From: Streptomyces sp. ICC1
Lineage (GTDB): Bacteria > Actinomycetota > Actinomycetes > Streptomycetales > Streptomycetaceae
Direction: 5' to 3'
Length of the DNA stretch: 64,000 nucleotides
NCBI RefSeq assembly: GCF_003287935.1
Contig: NZ_CP030287.1
Location: forward strand, 8,470,240-8,534,239
The notes below the pieces were generated by a model. That model was not told the DNA's origin and made no database searches. It was given only the letters and a program-made list of their open reading frames with translations. The position numbers and the translations under genes were made by a program. Shown here piece by piece: positions 55,914-64,000 of the stretch (positions are counted from its first letter, which is position 1; every line of letters starts with the position of its first letter).

Positions 55914-56828
55914 TCACCCCCCGCTGCCCCGCTCGACCGGGATCCACAGCTGGGAGCCGGTCTCCGCTCCGACCTCCACCGGCTGCGTCCGCAGCAGCTC
56001 CGGCCCCGGCCGGCTCGTGTACGGGTTCGAGGGGAACCACTGCGTGAACACGTCCCGCCACAGCTCCTGGAGGGCGCTCGGATAGGGCCCGCGGTTGTCG
56101 AAGACCGCCCAGGTGCCGGCCGGCACGTCGAGGGCGTCGAGCTCCTCGGTCGCCGCCTCGGTCGCCGTCTCGGGACCGGTCACCGCGCCGATCCAGTAGT
56201 CCACCTCGGCGCCCTCCTCCCGGCTGTCGGTCAGGTGCACCAGCGCCGACAGGATCCCCTCCGGCTCCCGGTCCGCCAGCGACTTCATCCGTACGATCGC
56301 CTGCTCGTCCAGGCTCGCCAGGTGCGCCGCGGCGGCCGCGTTGAGCCCTTCGTGCACGAGGGGGACCCGGGCCTTCCTCCCGACGACCCGGAACGACTCC
56401 TTCTCCACGATCCGGTACCGCATGGCCGTACTGCCTTCGACGACGACGCGGAAGGACATGCGGGGCTGTGCCGTGAGCACCGCACCCGTGCGGCGGGCCT
56501 CGCCCGGCCCGATGCCGTGCACCGACCGGAACGCCCGGGCGAACGCCTCGCCCGAGCCGTACCCGTAGCGCACCGCGACATCGAGCAGCGTCAGCTCCCC
56601 GGCCAGCACGTCGGCCCCGGCGAGCGTCATCCGCCGGCGCCGCACGTAGACCGGGAGGGGCATCCCGGCGAGCGCGGAGAACAGCCGCCGGAAGTGGTAC
56701 TCCGACACCGCGGCGATCCGGGCCACCTCGGCCATGTCGATCTCCCGGTCGAGGCAGGTCTCCAGGTGGTCCAGCGCCTGATTCAGCCGCTCCAGCACGC
56801 CGTCCGTCCTTCCTCCGTGTGTCCCCAT
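55914..56828 (-). CDS. AraC-family regulator with GyrI-like effector domain
   Basis: 304 residues. Two helix-turn-helix motifs of AraC type lie in the first 110 (IDMAEVARIAAVSEYHFRRL, FSALAGMPLPVYVRRRRMTL, ADVLAGELTLLDVAVRYGYG with the F-x-R-x-F pattern in AFARAFRSVHGIGPGEARR). A GyrI-like small-molecule-binding domain follows (MRYRIVEKESFRVVGRKARV, AGTWAVFDNRGPYPSALQEL). Such SoxS/Rob/TipA-like regulators bind varied drugs. ATG 56828 has GGAG eight bases upstream. It is divergent from the serine hydrolase gene. Confidence 0.93.
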   Translation of the reverse strand: MGTHGGRTDGVLERLNQALDHLETCLDREIDMAEVARIAAVSEYHFRRLFSALAGMPLPVYVRRRRMTLAGADVLAGELTLLDVAVRYGYGSGEAFARAFRSVHGIGPGEARRTGAVLTAQPRMSFRVVVEGSTAMRYRIVEKESFRVVGRKARVPLVHEGLNAAAAAHLASLDEQAIVRMKSLADREPEGILSALVHLTDSREEGAEVDYWIGAVTGPETATEAATEELDALDVPAGTWAVFDNRGPYPSALQELWRDVFTQWFPSNPYTSRPGPELLRTQPVEVGAETGSQLWIPVERGSGG

Positions 56829-56915
56829 CGTGTCTCCACGATCGCGTCCCGCCCGACAAAACCGGTGCGGGAATTGTGGGGCAGGAGGCCCTGGCGCCAC
56901 CTGAGGCTTACACCC

Positions 56916-58031
56916 ATGACAGACATTAAGGGATTTTGTGAGCCCCGTTTCGCCCCGGTCCGGGAGGCACTCGCAGCTCTGCTCGACAAGGACGACGTGG
57001 GCGCCTCGGCGGCCGTCTACGTCGACGGCGAGCCGGTGGTCGACATCTGGGGCGGGTACGCCGATGCGGACCGTTCCGTCAGCTGGGAGCGCGACACGCT
57101 CACCGGAGTGAACTCGACGACCAAGAACATGACCGCCCTGTGTGCGCTGATCCTGGCCGACCGGGGCCTGCTCGACCTGTCCGCGCCGGTCGCCGCCTAT
57201 TGGCCGGAGTTCGCCGCTGCCGGCAAGGAAGGCGTGTTGGTGCGGCACGTGCTGTCGCACACGGCGGGGCTGCCGGATCTGTCCGGGCTGAGGGCGGTCG
57301 AGGAGCTCTACGACGGGGAAAGCGTGACGGCAGGGCTGGCGGCGCAGGCGCCCGAATGGGAACCGGGAACGGCCGCCGGCTATCACGCACTCACCTTCGG
57401 ATTCCTCGTGGGTGAGATCGTCCGCCGCATCACCGGCCGCGGCCTCGGCGAGTTCTTCGCGGAGGAGGTGGCCAAGCCGCTGGGCGCGGATTTCCACATC
57501 GGGCTCTCCGCGGAGCACGACCACCGCGTCGCACCCCTCATCCCGCCGCCGTCATTGACCGACGAGTACGCCGCCAGCGCGCCGCCCGGACCGGACGGCG
57601 CACGCCGGGAGAACACCGGTGCCGTCATCCGGGTCAGGGACGTCAACTCCTCGGCCTGGCGCCGTGCGCAGATCCCTGCGGTGAACGGCTTCGGCAACGC
57701 TCGCTCGGTCGCCCTCGTCCAGTCGGTACTGGCGAACCAGGGAACGGCGGGCGGTGTGCGACTGCTGTCCCCGCGGGGTTGCGAACCCGCGCGGCAGGAG
57801 GTTTTCAGCGGCGAGGACCGCGTTCTGCGGACGCCGATGTCCTGGACGGCGGGCTTCGGCAAGTTCGGCAACACCTTCGGCTGGGGCGGCTGGGGCGGCT
57901 CACTGGTCGTGAGCGACCCCGACGCACGCATGACGGTGGCGTACGTCATGAACCGGATGATCGACCGCGAGCGGCAGGAGGACAACCGCGGCATGGAAAT
58001 CGTGATGGCCGCGTACAGCGGACTGCACTGA
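56916..58031 (+). CDS. Serine hydrolase, class C beta-lactamase/EstB esterase family
   Basis: 371 residues, no signal peptide. The family VIII esterase motifs are present: S67-T-T-K70 in GVNSTTKNM (nucleophile and Lys), a Tyr motif in AAGYHALTFGFLV, HTAGLPD, and the late W-G-G-W-G-G segment in TFGWGGWGGSLVV. It should hydrolyse short-chain esters or lactam-like substrates in the cytoplasm. ATG 56916 follows TGAGG. It is transcribed away from the AraC/GyrI regulator, which may control it in response to a drug or ester. Confidence 0.9.
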   Translation: MTDIKGFCEPRFAPVREALAALLDKDDVGASAAVYVDGEPVVDIWGGYADADRSVSWERDTLTGVNSTTKNMTALCALILADRGLLDLSAPVAAYWPEFAAAGKEGVLVRHVLSHTAGLPDLSGLRAVEELYDGESVTAGLAAQAPEWEPGTAAGYHALTFGFLVGEIVRRITGRGLGEFFAEEVAKPLGADFHIGLSAEHDHRVAPLIPPPSLTDEYAASAPPGPDGARRENTGAVIRVRDVNSSAWRRAQIPAVNGFGNARSVALVQSVLANQGTAGGVRLLSPRGCEPARQEVFSGEDRVLRTPMSWTAGFGKFGNTFGWGGWGGSLVVSDPDARMTVAYVMNRMIDRERQEDNRGMEIVMAAYSGLH

Positions 58032-58278
58032 CAGCGCGACGGCGGCTACGACTACGAGTCCTGCTCGAACAAGGACGGCTGGCGAACTCCCGGCTGACAC
58101 TCCGCGACTGAACGCCGGAGCCCCCGGGGGAAGCCGTGTCCGGAGCGAATGCCGGTGTGTCGGCTGACACCGGCCGCGGGCAGGTGGGGTGAGATGGCAG
58201 GACGCGGCGAGCGGACGAGGCGATGGGTTTTCCCGGCCCGGCACGTCACCACCGTGGTCGACAACACAGGAGGAGCAC

Positions 58279-58923
58279 ATGGCTCAGCTGCTGAGGGTCC
58301 AGAACTTCAACGTCTCGAGTGACGGGATCGGTGCCGGTGAGGACCAGACCCTCGAGAGGCCGTTCGGTCATGTCGATCCCGGAAGGCTGTTCGCCTGGGC
58401 CGGCGCCACGGCGAGCTGGCCCATGCGCACCGCCCCCGGGGGGAGCCGGGGGCTGGACGACTACCTCACGCGGGACTACCCCCGCAACATCGGCGCCGAG
58501 ATCATGGGCCGCAACAAGTTCGGTCCCCAGCGCGGGCCCTGGCAGAACCACGAGTGGCAGGGGTGGTGGGGTGACGAACCCCCGTTCCACACCCCGGTGT
58601 TCGTGCTGACTCACCACCACCGTCCTTCGCTCACGCTTTCCGACACCACGTTCCACTTCGTCGACGGGGACCCTGCCACCGTCCTCGAACAGGCCCGGGA
58701 GGCGGCACGGGGCAAGGACGTCCGGCTCGGCGGCGGAGCCACGACCATTCGGCAGTTCCTCGACGCCGACCTCGTCGACACCCTGCACGTGGCGGTCTCG
58801 CCGATGAAGCTCGGGTCCGGAGTGCGGCTCTGGGAGTCCCCCGACGAACTGCTCGACCGGTTCCACCTGGAGGTCGTCCCCAGCCCCAGCGGGGTGGCGC
58901 ACCACCTGTTCTGGCGGAAGTGA
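58279..58923 (+). CDS. Dihydrofolate reductase-like (RibD C-terminal) protein
   Basis: 214 residues. The RibD-C/DHFR-like fold shows EIMGRNKFGPQRGPWQNHEW, PVFVLTHHHRPSLTLSDTTF, HFVDGDPATVLEQAREAARG, DVRLGGGATTIRQFLDADLV, DTLHVAVSPMKLGSGVRLWE. These proteins reduce pteridine- or flavin-like compounds with NADPH and are common streptomycete paralogues. ATG 58279 has AGGAGGAG directly upstream. A short open stretch before it (58032-58110) has no recognisable gene. Confidence 0.92.
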   Translation: MAQLLRVQNFNVSSDGIGAGEDQTLERPFGHVDPGRLFAWAGATASWPMRTAPGGSRGLDDYLTRDYPRNIGAEIMGRNKFGPQRGPWQNHEWQGWWGDEPPFHTPVFVLTHHHRPSLTLSDTTFHFVDGDPATVLEQAREAARGKDVRLGGGATTIRQFLDADLVDTLHVAVSPMKLGSGVRLWESPDELLDRFHLEVVPSPSGVAHHLFWRK

Positions 58924-58934
58924 CCGGCCCGGGG

Positions 58935-59492
58935 TCAGACGGACGGGGAACCGGTGTAGTCGTATCCCCGGTAGCCGTGCCCGTCCTCGTGCCAGTCCAG
59001 GTACAGGACCGCGTCACCGAGGGCGCCGGGGCCGGCGCGGTGGCGGATGGTCGGGGTGCGGTAGCTCCCGTTGCGGTCCCCGTTTGAGGTGGCCTTCTCC
59101 ATCCGCTCCTCCAGCTCCGGGAAGTCCTTCTCCGCCACGACGGGGTCGGTGCCCTCGCGGGACCGCTTGATCTGCACCCGCGCCTTGGCCCCGTCGAAGA
59201 TCGTCGCGTCGGTGGTGGAGTAGAAGGCGGGTCCGTCCCACCTGATGTCGGCGTACGCGTACACGGTGGCCCCGGAGCGCGCTGCGCACACCGACACGGT
59301 CACCTCCCAGTTGTCGGGCCAGGGGCCGGAGTACCCGGCATCGTCGATCGACTTGGTGCCGCTGGAGCACGTGTAGCGCGGCGTGGCGGAGGCCGGGGAC
59401 GCGGAGGCCGGGGACGCGGAGGCGGAGACCGCGCACGCGAGTACGACCACCGCCGCCGCCGCTACCGGCACCGGGTGTGTGGACATCTTCAT
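58935..59492 (-). CDS. Secreted protein of unknown function
   Basis: 185 residues. A typical signal peptide (MKMSTHPVPVAAAAVVVLAC, cleavage near ASA-TP) is followed by a small domain with three cysteines (RYTCSSGTKSIDDAGYSGPW, EVTVSVCAARSGATVYAYAD) and a conserved-looking WHEDGHGYRGYDYTGSPSV tail. No family assigned. It lies on the minus strand, converging on the DHFR-like gene with 11 bases between. Its upstream region holds an inverted repeat of likely artefactual origin. Confidence 0.8.
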   Translation of the reverse strand: MKMSTHPVPVAAAAVVVLACAVSASASPASASPASATPRYTCSSGTKSIDDAGYSGPWPDNWEVTVSVCAARSGATVYAYADIRWDGPAFYSTTDATIFDGAKARVQIKRSREGTDPVVAEKDFPELEERMEKATSNGDRNGSYRTPTIRHRAGPGALGDAVLYLDWHEDGHGYRGYDYTGSPSV

Positions 59493-59560
59493 GCCCGTTC
59501 AAAGCCGTCGGTGCCCGGAACGACACGGGCTGGTGCCCGAGACCACCCCCACGCGCAGGA

Positions 59561-59744
59561 CCGCGGGATGCGTGCCCGAACCCGGACGTGGAGTCGCCCG
59601 TCCCCCGTCCCCCGTCGCCCGTGTCGGCGTCGGGCCTACGCCGGTGGGGTGGCAGCGCCGTTCAGGCAGCGGTCGAGGAGTGCGCGCATGCGGGGGACGG
59701 GGGACGGGCGACTCCACGTCCGGGTTCGGGCACGCATCCCGCGG
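59561..59744. repeat. Perfect 54-bp inverted repeat with 76-bp loop
   Basis: Arms 59561-59614 (CCGCGGGATGCGTGCCCGAA...) and 59691-59744 are exact complements. The loop encodes, on the minus strand, a stop-terminated tail MRALLDRCLNGAATPPA. The right arm ends eight bases before an adapter fragment. This combination is typical of a fold-back chimera at a contig end. Confidence 0.95.
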
Positions 59745-59752
59745 CTGCGCCG

Positions 59753-59765
59753 TATACACATCTGA
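59753..59765 (+). other. Nextera mosaic-end fragment
   Basis: TATACACATCTGA matches the mosaic end and first bases of the read-2 linker exactly, at 13 bases. Alone it could be chance, but its place between a 54-bp inverted repeat and the truncated polyketide synthase supports adapter origin. Confidence 0.75.
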
Positions 59766-62565
59766 GGCGGCGCGTGCGCGCCGCCTCGCCGAGGCGGACC
59801 AGCGGGGACCCGAGGTCCAGGGGCACGGTCCGCCCGCGGGCCGCCGGGGCGGGCCGGGCGGGCGGTGCGGCGGGCGGTACGGCGGCCGCCCGGCCCGCGG
59901 TGTCCGGCCCCGCCGGGAGCAGGCGCTCCCAGCGCGGGGCGCGGCCCTCGGTCCACAGGGCGGCGCAGGTGCGCCGCAGGGCGGCGAGACCGGTGAGGCG
60001 GGGAGAGGAGGCCGCGACGGACAGGTGGGGGCGCTCGCGCAGGGTGTCCTCCACGAAGCCCGGCAGGCTGCCCGGGCCCAGCGTGACGAAGCTGCGGACG
60101 CCCGCCTCCTCGTACAGGCGGAGCGTCAGCTCGCGGAACCGGACCGGCTCCAGGAGGTGGCGCACCACGAGGCGGCGCACGTCGTCCGGGTCCGCGGGGA
60201 ACGGCTCGCAGGTGGTCGCCGACCACAGCGGGCGCGTGCCCGGGCGCAGCGGCAGCCGCCCGAACGCCGCGCGGACCTGGCCGAGGTAGGGCTCCCACAT
60301 CGGAGTGTGGAATCCGGAGCGGAAGGGGAGTTCCTGGCCGAGGACCCCTTCGGCCCGCAACCGGGCGAGCACGGTGGCCACTTGGCCGGGCTCCCCGCAG
60401 ATCACCGACTGGTGGGGGCAGTTGTCGTGGCTGACCACCACTGCGTCGAGGCCGTGGAGCGCCGCTTCCGCCCGCCGGGTTCCGCATCCCAACGCCGCGT
60501 AGAGGAGGTCGGGAACCTTGAGCGACCCCGGACGCAGCGAGTCGAGGAAGAGGTCGGCCGTGTCCTCGGGATACATGCCGGCCGCGACCATTCCGGCCCA
60601 CTCCCCCAGGCTGTGGCCCGCCAGCACATCGGCTTCGACGCCGAGCTCCGGCAGCGCGCGGGCCAGGAAGCGGCCGGTCGCGATCGCGTCCAGGGCCCGC
60701 TCCATCAGCTCGCCGCCCCGGCTCAGCCGCGGGCGCTCCAGCCCGAGCCGGTCCGCCACGTCGTCCAGTGCCGGGGTGAACTCCGGTTCCAGGCCCGGGA
60801 ACAGGAAGGCCACCCGGCCACCGAGCGGCTGCGGTGCGAACCACACGTCCCCGCGCCCCCGCCAAGCCTTGCCGCGCGCCACCACCTTCGCGGCCAGCGC
60901 GAGGCGCTGGGGCGTCGGCCCCAGCACGGCGAGCCGGCACGGCCCCTCGCCACCGGACGCCGGGGAGCCGGCCGCGAGCCTGGCCGACAGTTCCGCCGCA
61001 TCGGCCGCCCCGATCAGGAGCACGTCCTCCCGCTCGACGGTCCCCACCGGCGCGGCCGCGCCGCCCAGGGGCAGGAACCGCCGTACGGGCGCGGCCCGGT
61101 GCACGGCTCCGGGCGCCTCCTCCAGCACGACGTGCGCGTTGATGCCGCCGAAGCCGAAGGCGTTGACCCCGGCCCGGCGCGGAGCCGGTCCGCGCTCCCA
61201 GGGTCCGGCCGTGGTCACCGGCCGCATCCGGGTCCGCGCCAGGTCCGGGTGGGGTTCCTCCAGGTGCAGGGTCGGCGGCAGCACCCCCTCGTACACCGCG
61301 AGGGCCGCCTTGATCAGCCCGGCCATGCCGGAGGCCTGCATGGTGTGCCCGAGCATCGACTTCACGGAGCCGAAGCCGATACCGTCGCCGTCGCCGCCGC
61401 CCGCGCCGGGGGGACCGAACACCTGGGCCAGGGTGTCGAGTTCGGCCGCGTCCCCGACCGGGGTCCCGGTGCCGTGCGCCTCGATCAGTCCCAGGGCGCC
61501 GGGCGCCCGCGGGTCCAGGCCCGCTTCCCGCCAGGCCCGTTCCAGCGCTTGCACCTGGCCGGCGACCAGCGGGCTCATCAGGCTGGCCGCCTTGCCGTCG
61601 CCCGCGACGCCCGTGCCGCGGATCACGGCGTAGATCCGGTCGCCGGCCCGCTCCGCGTCCGCCAGCCGCTTCAGCAGCACCACGCCCGTGCCCTCGGACA
61701 GCAGGGTCCCGTCGGCCCGGCGGTCGAAGGGCCGGATGCGCTCGCTCGGGCTCAGGGCCCGCAGCTGCGTGAACACGCTCCACAGGGTGGCGATGTGGCA
61801 GTGGTGCACGGCCCCGGCGACCACCGCGTCGCAGCGCCCGCCGGCCAGCAGTCCCACCGCCTGGTCGACCGCCAGCAGCGAGGAGGCGCAGGCCGCGTCC
61901 AGGGTGTAGGCGGGGCCGCGGAAGTCGAGCCGGTTGGCGGTCCGGGCGGCCGTGAAGCTCGGCACGAGCCCGATCGAGGCGTCCGGCCGCTCCGGTCCCA
62001 GGGCGTCCTGGAAGGCGGAGCGCACGGCCGCGATCCGGCGTTCGCCCAGCTCGGGCGCGAGTTCCCGCAGGGTCTGCGCCAACTGGTGTGCTGTGCGCAC
62101 GCGTTGGTCGAGGCGGGCCGTGGCCACACCCATGAATCCGCCGCGCCCCAGCACCACCCCGATCCGTGAGCGGTCGGCGGGCAGCCGGTCCTCGCCGCCC
62201 GCGTCGGCGATCGCCGCGGCCGTCGCGTGCAGGGCCAGCATCTGGTCCGGTTCGGCGCCTTCCACGGCGGCCGGCATGATCCCGAACCGGGTCGGGTCGA
62301 AGTCGGCGAGCCCGTCCACGAAGCCGCCGCGCCGGCAGTAGAACCGGTCGCCGGCCACCGGTCCGGAGGCGCCGGCCGGGTCGTAGTACACCTCGGGGTC
62401 CCAGCGCCCCGGCGGCACGTCGCCGATGCAGTCGGTGCCCGCGAGGAGGTTGCCGCGGTACTGCGCCAGGTCCGCGGCGCCCGGGAAGACCACGCCCATC
62501 CCGACGATCGCCGCGTCGGCCGGACGCGGGCCGCGCTGCCGCCGCCGGTCAGCCACGCTCCCCAC
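59766..62565 (-). CDS. Type I polyketide synthase KS-AT, PUFA/hglE-like (3' end truncated)
   Basis: About 933 native residues. KS domain: nucleophile Cys226 in TLDAACASSLL, His in IEAHGTGTPVGD (near 362), second His in SVKSMLGHTMQASGMAG. That MLGHTMQASG string marks the iterative PUFA-synthase/hglE-type KS clade. AT domain: GHSLGEWAGM with Ser near 651, then FRSGFHTPMWEPY. GTG 62565 overlaps the upstream stop; GTG 62556 is an alternative. The C-terminal linker is cut by the adapter fragment, so any downstream ACP or DH is not visible. It should extend and retain a polyene or fatty-acyl chain. Confidence 0.93.
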
Positions 62566-64000
62566 TCCCCCCGGCCATCAGGACCACCTGTACGTCGCTC
62601 CCGTGGGCGAGTTCGGCGAGGAACGCGGCGGCGCCCGCCTCCGGCTCGATGAGCGGGATGCCGCGCCGGGCGTACGCACGGGCCAGTTCGGGGCTGACCA
62701 TCCCGCCCGCCTCCGCGGCCCAGGGACCCCAGTCCAGGGACAGCACCCGGCCCGGGAAGGCCGCGCCGCCACCGCCGGTCGCCCAGGTGTGGGCGAGGGT
62801 GTCGAGGGCGTCGTTGGCGGCGGCGTAGTCGCTCTGGCCGCGGTTTCCGTACACCCCGGCCACGCTGCCGAACAGGGCCAGGAACCGGGGCGCGGGCGCC
62901 GTGCCGTGCTCGGCCGCGGCGGCGGCGAGGTGGCGGGCTCCGGTCACCTTCGTGGTGAACACCTCCGCGAACACGGCGGGTTGCTTGTCCCGGAGCAGTC
63001 CGTCGGACAGCGTCCCGGCGCCGTGCACGATGCCGTCGAGCCGCCCGTGCCGCGCCCGTACGTCGGCCACGACGGCCCGGACCGCCCGCTCGTCCGTGAC
63101 GTCCGCGCAGTGGTAGCGCACGGAGGCGGCCACGGCGGCGAGGGACGACAGGGTGGCCCGCACCTCGCGCTCGGCGAGGATCCGCGAGGCCGCGGCCTCG
63201 ATCTCCGCGGGGGTGCGCAGCCCGGTGGCGATCAGGGCCGCGCGCAGGGCGACCCGGTCGGCGGCGTGCCCGAACCCGTCGGCCTCGGAGGGGGGTTGGG
63301 GCGTACGTCCCATCAGCTCGACGTGGCATCCGGTGGCCCGGGCCAGCGCGAGGGCGGTCCGTGCGGTGATCCCCCGGGCCCCGCCGGTGAGCAGGACCAC
63401 GGACTCCCGGTCGAGCGGGGGCCGTCCGCCGGCGGGGGCGGCGAGCGGTGCGGGCACCGGCCGGCGGGTCGTCCGTACGCCCTCGGCGGTGTACCCGACG
63501 GAGGCGGGGGCGGTGTCGGGGTCCGCGGCGGAGCCCGCGGCGTCGAGGGGGCCGGGCAGCTCGCAGCCCAGCTCGGCGAGGAGCTGCGCCGCGATCCGCT
63601 CGGGGTCCTCCTTGGGGTGGACGTCCACCGCGCGGATGAGCCGGCCGGGGAACTCCAGGGCGGCGCTGCGGGCGAAGCCGTGCAGTCCGGCCCCGGGGGT
63701 GCCGCCGTGCGCGGTGACCAGGAGGAGCCGGTCCACGCCCGCGGTCAGGGCCCGCCGCAGTCCGGGGAAGACCTCGGGCATCACGGGCACGGCGCCGGGC
63801 CGCAGGGCGGAGAGGTCGAGGACCGCGTCGAAGCCGGCGTCCGCCTCGGCGAGCTCCACCGGCAGGGCGCCGAGGGACGTCAAGGCCGCGGTGAGCGCGG
63901 GCGCGAGGCCCTGGCCGTCCCCGACGACACCGACGCGCAGGCCCCGCAGGGCTTCCGGGTTCGCGGGCGCCGCCGGCACCGGCAGCAGGTCCACGCGCAA
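62549..64000 (-). CDS. Ketoreductase-domain polyketide synthase subunit (cut by window edge)
   Basis: At least 483 residues, open to the right edge. The C-terminal catalytic half is a KR: VVLLTGGARGITARTALALA (NADPH site), HCADVTDERAVRAVVADVRA, HGAGTLSDGLLRDK, then LFGSVAGVYGNRGQSDYAAA, with catalytic Ser, Tyr and the Asn in NDALD. The N-terminal part (LLLVTAHGGTPGAGLHGFAR, ALEFPGRLIRAVDVHPKEDP) is the structural half of the same didomain. Upstream ACP or DH domains may lie beyond the edge. Its stop overlaps the KS-AT start by about 17 bases, so both are one operon. Confidence 0.93.
   Translation of the reverse strand: MRVDLLPVPAAPANPEALRGLRVGVVGDGQGLAPALTAALTSLGALPVELAEADAGFDAVLDLSALRPGAVPVMPEVFPGLRRALTAGVDRLLLVTAHGGTPGAGLHGFARSAALEFPGRLIRAVDVHPKEDPERIAAQLLAELGCELPGPLDAAGSAADPDTAPASVGYTAEGVRTTRRPVPAPLAAPAGGRPPLDRESVVLLTGGARGITARTALALARATGCHVELMGRTPQPPSEADGFGHAADRVALRAALIATGLRTPAEIEAAASRILAEREVRATLSSLAAVAASVRYHCADVTDERAVRAVVADVRARHGRLDGIVHGAGTLSDGLLRDKQPAVFAEVFTTKVTGARHLAAAAAEHGTAPAPRFLALFGSVAGVYGNRGQSDYAAANDALDTLAHTWATGGGGAAFPGRVLSLDWGPWAAEAGGMVSPELARAYARRGIPLIEPEAGAAAFLAELAHGSDVQVVLMAGGSGERG

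Noticed and set aside
58032..58110. Small frame after the serine hydrolase with Cys and Tyr residues
   Set aside because: No start, no ribosome site and no recognisable domain; too short to support a gene.
59638..59690. Small minus-strand tail MRALLDRCLNGAATPPA as a gene
   Set aside because: It lies in the loop of the fold-back; likely a real gene's end from elsewhere but without any supporting body here.

Overview
This is high-GC actinobacterial DNA, most like Streptomyces. Third codon positions are strongly G/C, GTG starts and GTGA/ATGA overlaps are frequent, and families typical of streptomycetes are present (14-helix MFS pumps with TetR/MarR-type control, LacI and ABC sugar operons, GH15, a type I polyketide synthase, DUF4153/4173, DUF4287). 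No rRNA or CRISPR array was seen. One tRNA-Ser(GGA) and one SRP RNA are present.

Layout. 0-4 kb: sbcD end, then an sbcC front half fused in frame to a DUF4153/4173-like membrane protein. 4-6.4 kb: divergent MFS pump and TetR regulator with two matching operators. 6.5-16 kb: an exopolysaccharide-type locus (very large protein with a GT-A-like region, two family-2 glycosyltransferase-type proteins, a secreted beta-helix protein, a Wzx-type flippase) bounded by gene fragments. 16-20 kb: HTH-TOBE protein, a MITE, a two-domain universal stress protein, an AspT-like exchanger, tRNA-Ser and SRP RNA. 20.4-24.8 kb: a three-gene sugar or sugar-acid operon with a divergent LacI regulator and paired operators. 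24.9-33.5 kb: TPM-domain protein, PQQ-like propeller, crystallin/I36-like secreted protein, SDR remnant, peroxiredoxin, oleate hydratase. 33.6-38 kb: TetR stub, SGNH hydrolase, thiolase, small conserved proteins. 38-42.5 kb: carbohydrate ABC operon with a cut-off putative glycosidase. 42.6-47 kb: AlkB-like oxygenase, DUF1232, MarR, DoxX, second MITE copy, GH15. 47-51.5 kb: a compact phage-tail-like module (coiled coil, two short tape-measure-like proteins, distal-tail-like protein). 51.6-59.5 kb: P450, second MFS pump, S9 peptidase stub, AraC/GyrI regulator, serine hydrolase, RibD/DHFR-like protein, secreted protein. 59.7-64 kb: a PUFA/hglE-like polyketide synthase (KS-AT, preceded by KR), running off the right edge.

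The main caution is assembly quality. Six places carry degraded Illumina Nextera adapter sequence (20282-20351, 29281-29333, 38154-38168, 42499-42575, 55488-55541, 59753-59765), each at a broken gene or unexpected junction. Three perfect inverted repeats (30, 88 and 54 bp arms) also sit at broken gene edges, the pattern left by fold-back chimeras. The window is therefore probably a mosaic of several true contigs. Gene neighbourhoods inside a segment look sound (operon overlaps, divergent promoters with operators); adjacency across these marks should not be trusted, and several pseudogenes here may be complete genes in the organism.

The features most likely to be real and under-described are the compact tail-like module at 47-51 kb, the 971-residue protein beside the polysaccharide genes, and a small CTAG-flanked MITE family whose terminal CTAG supplies stop codons of neighbouring genes.
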